Assembly: GCA_010094025.1 (NCBI GenBank)
Contig: ML991777.1
Span: 543,530-607,529 of the forward strand
DNA from: Viridothelium virens
Lineage: Eukaryota; Ascomycota; Dothideomycetes; Trypetheliales; Trypetheliaceae
Direction of reading: 5' to 3'
Length of the DNA stretch: 64,000 nt
In this document: positions 54,808 through 64,000 of the stretch, one piece after another
Position numbering within the stretch: position 1 is the first letter of the stretch
How the letters are laid out: each line of letters begins with the position of its first letter
Position numbers and translations under genes: made by a program
The notes under the pieces: model-generated
What the model was told of the DNA's origin: nothing
Seen by the model: only the letters and a program-made list of their open reading frames with translations
Databases searched by the model: none

Positions 54808-56055
54808 GATTGGTAAGTAAATAGCTGACTTTGCCTTGTAGAGATTGCAGCGGCAAAGAGAGGTGGAGAAGTCAATGCGATAGAGAGCCTTAGATAAGGG
54901 TTCAAGTGTTATGGTTGTGGAAGGATTGAGATGAAGTCAAGACGGAGGCTGTGTCTGTGGGGGGGAGCTTCGCGTCAGTCATGGCGAGTCCCTGTCTGTC
55001 TCGGAGCGCGAGCAGAGCGTCATCAAAGACAGCCAAGATTTCCTTCTACGCTTTCCACGCATTATCCCCATCTCTTCCAACACTCCCTCAGGATCTTTGC
55101 CGCGTGCATTGATGCGCCATTTAAGCTGAGAAAGGACCCGCTTAGTAGTGCTGATATTGCTGCAAAGATAGCTACTTTTACCTATCACGCGGTTGACAAA
55201 AAAATCCGCATACCGAGACTGGGGGGTGCCGCGCCAGAAAAGCAGCCACACCTATAGACTACCTCCACAGTGTAAAAATTGAGATTCAATATTCTCTTGA
55301 GTCTAAAGGGTGGTGACTGTGTAATAGCAGACAAGCCTAATGTACATATGAGATCTTTTCTCTCTACTGCGTATGAAGCACCCCCCAGTTTTGGTGTGCG
55401 GGGTTTTCTGACAACCGCGTGCCTATGTACATCTTCATCAATCAACCGCCTACCGCAAGACATCGCTTACAACCCTGCTGTTTCTTCTCCACCTCTTCGT
55501 CCGTCCCGTCCCTACCAGCCTCCTTCAACGCATCTCTCACGACTGTCCTCGAGGCTTTCTCTGCCTTGCCCGCTACCTCGAGACTCCCACAAACGTACAC
55601 CTTCGCTCAACTTTTCCATGGCTCCCTGGCCCTAGTCTCACTCCTATCCCTCAGCATCCTATCCTGTGGACACTTGCACCCCTCACTCTTCTATGCCTCC
55701 CTGCTGAATGCATGTCTAACATCTACCACACCCGCTTTCGCCCGCGCATCTATCTCCTTCCCATACAACCTGTCCCCCGTAACCGACCTACAAGTACGTG
55801 ATGGTGCAAGTAGTAAGTAGGGTGAGCGGGGACGAAGAGATGCCGTATTAGCTGGGACGCATGGGAGGGAGAAGGGTGAGAAAGGCAGAGATGGGGAGAT
55901 GGATTGGGGAATGAGACTCAAGAAAATCCGAAAGCGAGGTGCGATTGTTAAGTATTTAGGTGCCGAAGGATGTGGTGATCAGCTCGGAGAGGTGAGTTAT
56001 ATCCATGGCATCGATGGCACAGTAGACGCAGACTTGGAGATTCTGGAAAAGGTAT
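54808..56055. other. Intergenic region with a miniature element and an unassigned frame
   Basis: Contains the miniature element at 55186-55421. A frame at 55419-55820 is moderately protein-like (hydrophobic LVSLLSLSILSCGHLHPSLFYASL) but starts at the element border and has no recognised homologue, so I do not call it a gene. Confidence 0.45.
55186..55421. mobile_element. Miniature inverted-repeat element (family B) with CCTAT target duplication
   Basis: 236 bp. The left end CACGCGGTTGACAAAAAAAT and the reverse complement of the right end CACGCGGTTGTCAGAAAACC continue into a shared ACTGGGGGGTGC block, giving imperfect inverted repeats of about 44 bp. It is flanked on both sides by CCTAT (55181-55185 and 55422-55426), read as a 5-bp target duplication. 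There is no coding capacity in the roughly 150-bp centre. The superfamily is uncertain; the ends and the 5-bp duplication differ from family A. Confidence 0.78.
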
Positions 56056-57069
56056 CTAGTGCTGAAGATGGATATTTGTGGGACATCGACTCCCGCATTT
56101 CGCGACGGGCGGCGAGAGTTCAACGTAACTTTCTAGCAGATCAAAGACGGAAACAGCCTTATTGGACAGGATAGTTTCGGGTTCGCCATCCTTGATCGTA
56201 ATTACCGCTCTCCATAGAAGGGAACATCTTGTTAGAACACGACAGACCGTCTGATCTAGGTTCATTGCTGAGACAGCGAGATAGTCACCTGCATTATATG
56301 ACATGTCTACCCGAAGCTGTATTTCTAGATGGCGCTGTTCAGACTCTTCTGGGTCTGTGAGGCATTCTGCCTGTATGAAACGTTCAGGCCGGACGTTCTG
56401 TAACAGCGCTGTAGCCCTCGATGCCTCGATCAAAGTCGGGATTCGTTGGAATGTCGCATCCCAAGCACCTGAGTTACGTCAGCATTTGACTCTCTTATAT
56501 TCCTTACTGTGAGTGCACCCAAAGACGGCATATTTGACATCGGGAAGCTTCTGTTGACCTCCCAATGCCTTAAGCCATGCAACAAACTGTGCAGCGTTAT
56601 CCGGAGGCTGTCCATCTCAAGTAGGGGTGACAACGATAGTCCGGACCCTTCTGCAATCCTGTTAATAGCCGAGTCTAGATTTGCAACGATAGCCTTGGGT
56701 CCATCTCGTTGGATGTCGCGACTCGCTAATGGATCAAACGCTGGCATTAAAGTTTGATGTGCCTGTTGCCAGTATGGATCCGACTCATTAGGAGCAGTAA
56801 AGAGCCGCCGCATTCCATTGTCTCGCTGGGTAAAGAGGCGGACAAGGTCTTGCGGAATTGATTTTCGTCATAGAACTCCTGGACAAGTGCTGCTCTACTA
56901 ACAATGATGCGCTCAAATTTTGCGATCTTGCATTTATAGATTGGTCCATAGATGTCGGCCAAATGCGCGACTGCTCTGACGGGTACATTGTCTTGCCATC
57001 CAAAATTTCTCCAATGGAGGAGAGTCCTGATGGCTGAGGAACCTGCTGGATCATGATGAATGGAAACAA
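56056..57069 (-). pseudogene. Relic of a CYP505/P450-BM3-type P450-reductase fusion gene
   Basis: Minus-strand pieces in different frames match successive parts of a self-sufficient P450. The order is QVPQPSGLSSIGEILD near the start, then ADIYGPIYKCKI, then RRLFTAPNESDPYWQQAHQTLMPAF with the substrate-domain start, then, after a large internal loss, the reductase part LRVDMSYNAGDYLAVSAMN. At least two frame changes separate the fragments. The heme-cysteine region, the I helix and the whole flavodoxin domain are missing, as is the C-terminal NADPH domain. Intact members exceed 1000 residues; about 340 codons' worth remains here. It is clearly non-functional. I give no reconstruction. Confidence 0.78.
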
Positions 57070-58465
57070 TCTGTGATTAGTTAAGCCTGGATTTCACGAA
57101 TTGTGTCTACTACGTGATGCCTTTGAGTACTGAATTCCCGTCGTTCGGTTACCACAAGGTAGGGTTTACGGCTGGACGAGTTGGTAATGAAGATACTGTA
57201 GAGCCGTGTTAATGCAATCAAAAAGGAATCAAGAACGGGTGAGGAATGCTTCGTTGGGAGCTGAAAATTTAAGATTTGCAGGCCGATACGAGAATATTCC
57301 CCACCTGCCTTCCCCAAGTCAGTAGAGCTGAAGCAGCATAGCGGCACACAACGATTATTGGGATCAAATTAGAAAGTAAGAATAATATTCTGGAAGACAC
57401 TGCGATTGCGATATCGATTTTCTGAGTATACAGGCTTCTGCAATTTACGAAGAGCTCTTCTACCATACACATCAGCTGCCGTGTGAGAACGGCCACGGGC
57501 GTTTTGGGACGAATACGATTACAATAGCTACGCGAAGAAGTCCTCACGTGGTCACGGGATCATAAAAGCGCGAACAAACGCTTTAGATGATCGGAGTACT
57601 ATCATATCTTCGACCTGGTTCGCCTGGTGAGTGTCTCAGTGTTCGTGGAGTTGTTGCGGTAAGGCCAGCAAAGCAGCGCATAAAGGATGAAGTAAAGTAC
57701 GATAACAAGTGTTGCATGCGTGCATCGCCGTCTGACTTTGAAGATGCTGGGCCGTCAAAGAGCCTAGTGGATCGCTGGGCGTGCAGTGTGCCATGGCCGT
57801 CAATGCCATGACATAGGCGTAGTTAGTTGGAGGTTGGATGTTATCGTAACGCGATTGGCATGCGGCAGTGGGTCCATCCACTCACTCCACTGCATGAGTT
57901 TCGACTTCCATTCCTTTTCATCTCCTCTCAACCGCAAGGATTCCCATGCATCGCTCCTGCTGCCGCCTTTGGGTTAATTTACCGCCATCTCAGCTTCGAT
58001 TAAGCCTTAAGCCTTACGCAAGTACCCATCACAATCGTGGCTATTGGCCCTATCGGTCTCCTTTAGTGCCAAACACGCAATGGCGGTCTACGAATGGAGA
58101 GACCGGTCTCCATACAAGCGTCCCCTTTGCCTTAATCGGTCTTTGAAACATCGGTTGCATAGCATAGCCGATGCATAGTGTCTGCGTATTTGTAGTAAAT
58201 TTGTGGAAGACCTTACTCCATGTGGGTGTAATGGTGATGCTGGCGCTAATCTAGCCAGCAATTTCCTACATAACACGCAAAATGGCAGCACAGTCAGCTC
58301 GCGCCTTTATACAGTCTCTGATGACAGTCTCCTGAGCCTCACGAGATATATCTACGCAAGATGCGCCTGGTTAAAAAGCGTATACATTTCTTGTATCCGA
58401 TTAGGAGGGCGGCAATTTGGGATATTATTACCGAGGGGCGTCGAGTTGAAAAGCTTCAAACTGAA
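57070..58465. other. Intergenic region upstream of the Zn2Cys6 regulator
   Basis: No gene or RNA recognised; short frames only. Confidence 0.5.
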
Positions 58466-60348
58466 ATGTCTTATCGAGGAAGACCTAGCAAGGGGTGTCA
58501 AATGTGCAGGTCTAGAAAGGTGAAGGTATGTCGCCATCACTTCATGCAAAAGCTCGGCCGCCTACTATAGGCACTATTGTCACACACTTTTGAACATATC
58601 TTAGGCAAGCGTTGCGAATATCATGCGCGGAATTGACTAATCTGTGCTAGTGTGACGAGACGAAACCAGTCTGCAATCGATGCCGTGATACCGCCCATGA
58701 GTGCATCTACCGAGATAGCTTTGAGCTATTTTTCCGCGACCAAACCGCTTCGACTGCCCTAAGGGCTCAAAAGCAGAGGAGACGCAGCCCTGAACCTGGA
58801 TCATCTAGTCGTATAGAAGCTTCGCGATCACCGTCTGATCCGCCACAAGCAGTCAAGTCGTCCTTCTTTCCCGCTGGTACAGGAACAGTGCCAGATTCAT
58901 CATCTGGCCGCATTCAGGCTTCATTTTCACCTTCCATGCCATCTCGCCAATTCCAGGAGTCTTTCGAGGTCAATCAACATGTCGAACTCGGCCCTGAGTT
59001 ATGGGAAGCTGTAATTAATCGTTTCTTCTTCGACTTTGTCGTACCGCCGGATCTCGAGGATCCCCAATGGTCGGGTTTCTTGTCACATCTCCCCGCCCTT
59101 TTTAATCAGACTCAGCCGAATTCTGCCCTTGCGAATGCTGTCACTGCCGCTGCTTTTGCCAACTACGCTGGGAGGATCGGTAATACAGAGTGTGAAACAT
59201 ATGGCCTGAAGTACTATGTTAGTGCTCTTAAATTGATGGGGCAAGCCGTTCGGGACCCATCTGAAGTTGGCTCCATTTCCACACTTCTAACATCATTTGT
59301 TCTCGGCCTCTACGAAGTGATCACTCCTACGCACGTCAGCGCCGGCGAAGGTTCGTGGGCTACTCATCGTGACGGTGGTTCTCTCCTTCTCAGTCTGAGA
59401 GGTCCTCAGCAGTTTAAGGAGTTGGTCGACATCAGGCTTTTCAAGCTAACCTACGAACAGATGGTAAGCCGCCATACAGCCAACACGGTTTGTTGCGCCT
59501 CGGGTTAATTATGCGCTTGCTAGATCACGAACTGCCTTGCTGAAGGCAAGAGACCCCCGGTAGCGATCGATTCATGGGCCAGTCATATGGATGTCGCTTC
59601 TCAAGATACGTTCGGTTACCAGATTCTGCAGCTCATGCATAGGACGGCAGATATTGCGGCTGATTGGACAGAGTGCAAAAGCCGAATATCTTCCCCGACG
59701 CAGAGCTTGGCGGATCACCTTTCTCTTGCGGAGTTGCTACTCAGGAACGCCCTTAGTCTTGACGCAGAATTTGAAGACTGGGAGCACCGTCTCGGAAATC
59801 TGGGTCCCGAATGGTCCTTTGAACCCAGCGGAATCGGATTTCTGAATCCATGGGAAAAAGAGCTGGTAGAATTCGCAGGTTGTCCATTCCTCATGCATCA
59901 GTACCACTCGCTCTTTATCGCAAAAAGATGGAACCTCCACCGAGCATCTAGGATTCGGCTGAATGGTATTATTCTCAAGCTCATGCAACGTCTGGCTATG
60001 CTCTCGTCTCCCGCCTCCGAGAACTCAAATCCAGGATCCAAGGAGAATCAAGCACGCACTCAGGCGCTAATCCGAAGTCTGGCGGATGACATTTGTTCCT
60101 CTGTCATTGCATTACTTTCGTCGCCACTTCCAGAAAAACCCTCACACGGATCCCTTCATGAGATTTGTGGGGTTCGAGGCTACTATCTTCTTTGGCCCCT
60201 AATAACAGCCGAAAAATATCTCAGACTCATAGTGTCCCCTGATAACGTTGAGAGAGCACGATGGATTCAGAACGTATTGGGGTTTATCAGAATCCACCTT
60301 GGTATAGGAATGGCGCAGACCGACCTTTACGAAACCGCTGAGATATAA
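58466..60348 (+). CDS. Zn2Cys6 transcription factor, three exons
   Basis: Fungal binuclear-cluster regulator, 565 residues. Exons 58466-58525, 58651-59463 and 59524-60348, phase 0 at both joins. The zinc cluster is at residues 11-38, with spacing CX2CX6CX6CX2CX6C (Cys 11, 14, 21, 28, 31, 38); the first intron falls inside it, after KVK. The basic head RGRPSKG precedes it. A Ser-rich linker follows to about 120. The remainder is helical and resembles the fungal-specific regulatory domain (ELWEAVINRFFFDFVVPPDL; GSISTLLTSFVLGLYEVI; EGSWATHRDGGSLLLSLRG), the pattern of the Fungal_trans_2 type. Target genes are not evident; the P450 relic lies about 1.4 kb upstream. Confidence 0.92.
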
Positions 60349-61703
60349 GGTGCGAATTGTATGACACCACCATAGGTGCTACTTTAAACGACCATCATGG
60401 GGCACCAAAATATCCATGTCACATAAGAGGGGTTTTCCAGGGGGTTTGCACTAATTAGCCCAGGTGGCACAGATACTCCTGTCGCTCAGGGTGCATGTGT
60501 CACGTCTCAGGAGCTTGAGGGCCACACTAGCTTCGCATTTTCGCATTTTCGGTGTGTATCCTTCGATCCAAAAGCATGTAATAATATATAGACCTTTAAC
60601 CCCCAGCGGGAAGATAGATTTGGGCAGTGGCTTTACATGGTGGGAGTTGTGTGGCATGCATCTGCATTGCATTATGCATCAAGAGGGTTTTTTTCTCAGT
60701 TTCCTTCTCGCCTGTACCTCGCTCAGAAAATCTCTATATTGCACTTAACGGAGCAAAGCGCGAGTCTTGTATACAAATGGCCCATCGAAATTATTATAGC
60801 GTAAGTCCAATGAAGTTAAGATCAGCAAGACTTAGCAGTGCATGCCGCCTTGCGAGCTCACGACATGAGATTTGGTTAAAAAGATACAGCTGATCTAAGC
60901 CGCTCAACAAGCCAATAGCTGGTGCAGCTCGCGACTACTTTATCATTTTTTCCTCTTGGCTGTCAGCTATATCAGAGCTACGGTAGCCGAGAAAGCCACA
61001 CTTTTGGATGCGATCGCTTCTTCTGTCAAGCTTCTAGTAGTTCTCCCCCAATGACATCGTTCGGTCGGGCTAGGGCGCCACGTTTTGAGTGGAAAGTAGT
61101 TAGTCGCATCGATTGCCATTAATGGCCTAAGGGCTGATGTTTTGCTTTTCCGGCTTCGCGTGGAAATGAGATGGGTCTTAGACTCTGTGAACTGATAGTT
61201 CAAGCACTAAGTCTTTTAGACAACCCTTGAAAGATTTGCTTCTTTCCTGCAAAGAAAAGACAAAGGAAAGGCGAACCTAGATCTGCACATGCAAGAGCGA
61301 GGCGCCGCATGGTAGGATGTAGATGTGTGAATAATTACCCTGAAATGCTTTGTCGCGCTTTCGGTACTCTAATACAATATCCGAGGCTACTGCAGAATTC
61401 AGCCCAGACGTCATCTTTGGCGCACTAGGTACTACATCAGAGAGCGTCCGGATGTTTCTAATCTGATCTTTCTAGAGTGCAAATCATCTAAAATTGCACT
61501 GTGCTCACAACACCTTACGGCCACATCCGGGATGGCTAACCTAGCGTCCGTTACGGAGTACGGCGCACTTAGTTTCCTCCTTTCTAGCTCCTAAGCTCTC
61601 TCACCTTGCGCATTCTGAGTTCACCATGCAATTCTCTCCTATGGCAGCTCCGGAATATCTGTCTTGTCACCTCTAGAGCTGAGGCTGTCGCTTCGGAAGT
61701 CTG
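60349..61703. other. Intergenic region
   Basis: No supported gene, RNA or repeat. Confidence 0.5.
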
Positions 61704-62117
61704 ATGCAATCCTCACAAATAACGCCCTTTGTGGTTCTGGCATCATTGCTTTTCGTCTCACTTTCACCTGCGGCTCTGACGTACCCAACAAGCTTTCAAC
61801 CAATTGCAAAGCGCAGCTATTGGCGGGCTATTCAAGGAAGCCTTTCTCATCGCAAGGCTAGCTTAGAAAAGAGTGGCTCTGCCATGTTTCGACTATCCCT
61901 ATCTGACCTGGCTATGCAGACTCTCACCAAGGGAATAGTGAATCAGAGCCTTGAGTTGAAATCTCTGATTCCCACTGGTAGACCACGTCTCTGGTGGTCT
62001 TTCGCAGCAAAGCCTTCGGCTTGTTGTACATATTTCCTTATGCAGCAACTCATGCTTGGTGATGATGCTGCTAATCTACTTCGACAATCCTTCTCGGCGA
62101 AAGGACGAGCTATATAG
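61704..62117 (+). CDS. Possible small secreted protein
   Basis: 137 codons from ATG 61704. The first 26 residues look like a signal peptide (PFVVLASLLFVSLSPAALT), followed by a short pro-stretch ending in AKR, a possible Kex2 site, then about 100 residues with few cysteines and no recognised domain. It is preceded by a C/T-rich leader and sits about 220 bases before the DUF300 gene on the same strand. Composition is plausible but no family is recognised; it could be a chance frame in that gene's upstream region. Confidence 0.4.
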   Translation: MQSSQITPFVVLASLLFVSLSPAALTYPTSFQPIAKRSYWRAIQGSLSHRKASLEKSGSAMFRLSLSDLAMQTLTKGIVNQSLELKSLIPTGRPRLWWSFAAKPSACCTYFLMQQLMLGDDAANLLRQSFSAKGRAI

Positions 62118-62337
62118 AGGCTCTACTTGAAAGGTTTGACTTATCTCTGCTTCACGTCCTTGGCTTCTCTCATTTCTGGCGCCAAGAACAATTCTATTGC
62201 AGTTGCTGTATTTTCCGGCAAAGTTTCGTATTTCCGCCATTCTTCATTTCTTCATTTCTTACGCATCTTTGGGCGCTTCGGAGCACTCCCCGTTCAATAT
62301 CTAGCAGTTCTCCAGATAATAACGACCTTTGGAAACT

Positions 62338-63766
62338 ATGTCGGCAACGTCAACGGCAGCCGCTGCGGCCGTGTCAAAGGCGCTGGCATCCCAACTTGCG
62401 GAAGCAAAAGCACACTGTACCTCTCCAGCTTTCTTCCGTAGGTGCATCCCTGACAATGCTGACACACTTTGTGAGCACGCGTACTGACTGGATCTGTAGA
62501 GGAAGCTGCCCCAATCTTCAATGAATGGACGCTCCATAATATCCTTACTTTCGTAGCTGGCATGTGCACTTTGTTTACAATGACCCTGTCATTCGGACTG
62601 GCAATTTTCCACCTGGCGAACTATGTTAACCCAGTCGAACAGAAACAGTATGTATCTTTCAGAGTTGCTTGGCCAAGAGGCAGGCGGATTGAAACATCAT
62701 CCAACATTTAATTAGATTCGTGCGTATAGTCATCACCCCTGCGGTATTTGCCATCTTCAATTTTTTTGGTGTCTGGTTTTACGACGCTGCACCCTACCTC
62801 GAGCCGATTGCCGACTATTACGAAATCTTTGCTCTTGTTGCGCTCTTCTATCTTTGCCTCAATTATGCCACACCCGAGGAAGGCCAGAGAGAAGCCTTCT
62901 TCCGTGAACTAGAAAGAATAGACGCACGCAAGAAGACTAAATTACACAATCAAGGGAGTCTGAGGTGGTTCTATGTAAGCTTTTCTCATGCACCATATCG
63001 GAAAGCCATCCATCAGGTACTCACAGCAATGCCTTAGGTCATCTGGTTTCTCGTCTTTCAGTCCCTCGTCTCTCGCTTCTTCACGACTATCTCCACGTGG
63101 GTCAGCACAGCTACCCTTTGCCCTCTCAACCACGACATCATCTACGCCAAAGTCATTATTTCCGTAATCGAGTCCTTCAGTACCTCCCTTGCCCTCACGG
63201 GAATTATCACCTTCTGCACCCGGCTACGCCCGATCATGCGCGCCCATCAGGTGCTGGCCAAGCTCGTCACCTTCAAACTCATCGTCTTCATCCAGATCAT
63301 CCAGACCGTCATTTTCCCCGCGCTCAGCCAGGCCGGCGTCTTCACCCCCGCCAAGACGGTGGCGATCGATGACTGGACCGTCGGGATCCCTGCGTTCCTG
63401 ACGTGTTGCGAGATGCTCATCTTCTCCGTCGCCTTCCTCCACCCTTTCCGCCCCGGCCCTTATCTCCCACCCAAAGGCGCCGACTCCAATTCCATGGAGT
63501 CACTGCACGCTGCTGGTTCTCAATACCAGCAGCGCCATGGGTTTTGGCATGCGCTGCTCGATGTGCTTAATCTCTGGGACATTCTATCGGGGATCTGGTT
63601 CCACTATGCGGTTGTGCCTTATTTCTTTCACAAAGATTACAACGAGGCGGGGATGCCCGCTGCCGGTGGACTGAAAGTGATTGAGAGTGAAAGTTCTGGG
63701 AGTGCCCCGGAGTGGAATCAGGAGAGTCAGACGGCCAAAAATTTGAGAATGGCGCAGGACAATTGA
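62338..63766 (+). CDS. DUF300/TMEM184 (organic solute transporter alpha-like) membrane protein, four exons
   Basis: Exons 62338-62437, 62500-62647, 62716-62974 and 63038-63766 give 411 residues; all phases fit. The protein has about seven membrane segments: LTFVAGMCTLFTMTLSFGLAI, ITPAVFAIFNFFGVWF, YEIFALVALFYLCLNYA, VIWFLVFQSLVSRFF, a KVIISVIESFSTSLALTGII helix, LIVFIQIIQTVIFP and IPAFLTCCEMLIFSVAFLHPF. The VRIVITPAVFAI... and QFVRIV turns fit the family. The C-terminal tail is hydrophilic and acidic. Family members are vacuolar or endomembrane proteins in fungi; the substrate is unknown. A family A miniature element begins 63 bases after the stop. Confidence 0.88.
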
Positions 63767-63829
63767 AATATATTCGAGAAATAGAATCAGGATCAGGTAC
63801 AAGACTAGACTTGAGGTGAATGTTGAGTA

Positions 63830-64000
63830 CCTTACGGCGGCTGGGGGGTTCCTCAACAGGTAATCAATACAATGTTATTTTGAATTTACTGTTAACACCT
63901 TGTTGGTCCATGTTAACACCGCCTTAACATGGGCCAACATGGTCATAACAGTTGAACTGAGGTAACATTGTATTGATTACCTGTTGAGGAACCCCCCAGC
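63830..64000. mobile_element. Miniature inverted-repeat element (family A, copy 2), cut by window end
   Basis: Starts CCTTACGGCGGCTGGGGGG after TA at 63828-63829 and follows copy 1 (49146-49327) base for base, with roughly eight differences in 171 bases. The right end ...CCTGTTGAGGAACCCCCCAGC is reached, but the last ten or so bases and the right TA lie outside the window. Orientation is the same as copy 1. Confidence 0.88.

Noticed and set aside
55419-55820. 133-codon frame with hydrophobic stretch
   Set aside because: Begins at the end of the family B element and has no recognised domain; could be real but not supported.
1-64000. CRISPR array, viral genes, polyketide or peptide synthase genes
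   Set aside because: None seen on either strand; direct repeats are limited to the in-frame 93-bp duplication, the Ser-codon tracts and the miniature elements.

Overview
The window is nuclear DNA of a filamentous ascomycete (Pezizomycotina). Genes are interrupted by short introns (about 45-125 nt) with GT...AG ends and CTGAC/CTAAT-type branch sites. There is a dispersed single 5S rRNA gene, a Zn2Cys6 regulator, fungal-type MED1, a DAL5-like MFS carrier and a ferric reductase. I cannot fix the class from sequence alone.

Left part (1-24 kb): a six-exon glutamine synthetase gene; Mediator subunit 1; two head-to-tail subtilisin-like proteases with only 8 bases between the stop of the first and the ATG of the second, so they may be one fused two-protease gene; an unrecognised 447-aa protein; a membrane-anchored MOSC protein; the five-exon V-ATPase proteolipid c gene on the minus strand; and a 652-aa acidic protein with a conserved CRKHYQR segment.

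Middle part (24-43 kb): a type II membrane glycosyltransferase-like protein, two unrecognised proteins (one proline-rich with a 93-bp in-frame tandem duplication), a 5-kb gene-poor stretch holding an abnormal tRNA-Ser gene, a 1457-aa disordered scaffold-like protein with a four-times repeated DLADFL-type motif, a 5S rRNA gene and a small GPI-anchored serine-rich protein.

Right part (43-64 kb): a minus-strand ferric reductase, an MFS anion carrier, an F-box-like fragment, a TMEM234-type protein convergent with a type-B carboxylesterase, a LAS17-binding-type SH3 protein, a decayed relic of a CYP505/P450-BM3 type P450-reductase fusion, a Zn2Cys6 regulator, a possible small secreted protein, and a DUF300/TMEM184 membrane protein. 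Two miniature inverted-repeat elements of one family lie in matching positions just after the stop codons of the MFS and DUF300 genes. A second, unrelated miniature element with a 5-bp target duplication lies near 55.2-55.4 kb.

Most genes are core or housekeeping functions with no obvious co-operation. I see no biosynthetic cluster backbone gene, no CRISPR array and no viral sequence. Intron positions were read by hand from splice signals and reading frame, so exon borders are predictions; no homology search was run.
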